Below are positions 5,893 to 5,949 of a stretch of 5,949 nt of DNA, one piece after another. The stretch comes from Candidatus Aminicenantota bacterium (lineage in GTDB: Bacteria > Acidobacteriota > Aminicenantia > Aminicenantales > Aminicenantaceae), in contig JAUWTR010000123.1 in assembly GCA_030614645.1 (NCBI GenBank), forward strand, positions 1-5,949, written 5' to 3'. Position 1 is the first letter of the stretch, and every line of letters begins with the position of its first letter. The notes beneath the pieces were generated by a model. That model was not told where the DNA came from and did not search any database. It saw only the letters and a program-made list of their open reading frames with translations. The translations under genes and the position numbers were made by a program.

Positions 5893-5949
5893 AGAAGATA
5901 CTTATATCTTATCTTACGGTACAGGTCTTCATCTTTTTTTATACTGGCA
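5883..5949 (-). CDS. C-terminal end of a convergent gene, rest outside window
   Basis: The minus strand is open from the right edge to a TAA at 5885-5883, giving 21 complete codons that read ASIKKDED, then LYRKIRYKYLLKK. The charged, lysine- and tyrosine-rich tail looks like a genuine protein C-terminus. The stop sits neatly 18 nt from the other gene's potential TAA, with the terminator hairpin between them. The fragment is too short to name, and chance openness cannot be excluded. Confidence 0.4.
   Translation of the reverse strand, partial: ASIKKDEDLYRKIRYKYLLKK

Overview
This window is bacterial DNA with two compositional halves. Positions 1 to about 3130 are very AT-rich: sampled 60-base lines at 601, 1921 and 2881 count to 23, 30 and 22% GC. 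Positions from about 3280 onward are more balanced: lines at 3781, 4621 and 5161 count to 52, 58 and 45% GC. Nothing visible fixes the phylum. The gene set (a preQ0 cluster plus membrane-anchored alkaline-phosphatase-fold proteins) and the Shine-Dalgarno and sigma-70-like signals fit a free-living bacterium, probably known from environmental sequence. That is inference.

Left half (minus strand): two consecutive genes for membrane proteins with five predicted N-terminal helices and a sulfatase / alkaline-phosphatase-superfamily domain outside the membrane. The upstream gene is complete (1135-3132, 665 aa). The downstream one runs off the left edge (1-1075, 358 codons present). In both, the Cys/Ser that would become formylglycine in a true sulfatase is a threonine, as in lipoteichoic acid synthase and phosphoethanolamine transferases. 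They are therefore better read as possible envelope or glycan-modifying phospho-transferases or hydrolases than as sulfatases.

Middle (minus strand): a compact queC-queD-queE operon (4918 down to 3281) that makes the 7-deazaguanine precursor preQ0 (7-cyano-7-deazaguanine). QueD forms 6-carboxytetrahydropterin, QueE contracts it to 7-carboxy-7-deazaguanine (CDG), and QueC converts that to preQ0. All key residues are present. queC and queD overlap by 4 nt, queD and queE by 32 nt. A strong sigma-70-type promoter lies only about 10 nt upstream of queC, leaving no room for a preQ1 riboswitch. folE, queF and tgt are not in the window.

Right part (plus strand): a divergently transcribed gene (5013-5792, 259 aa) of unknown function whose strand/helix periodicity looks like an eight-stranded barrel. 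It ends at an amber codon, but its frame continues as protein-like sequence to a TAA that abuts a rho-independent terminator. The last 21 codons of a convergent minus-strand gene occupy the right edge.

The main things to look at again are the Thr-type tandem sulfatase-like pair and the fact that both TAG-terminated genes are followed by an open in-frame extension ending at a structurally sensible place. The unknown barrel-like gene facing the preQ0 operon is the third.
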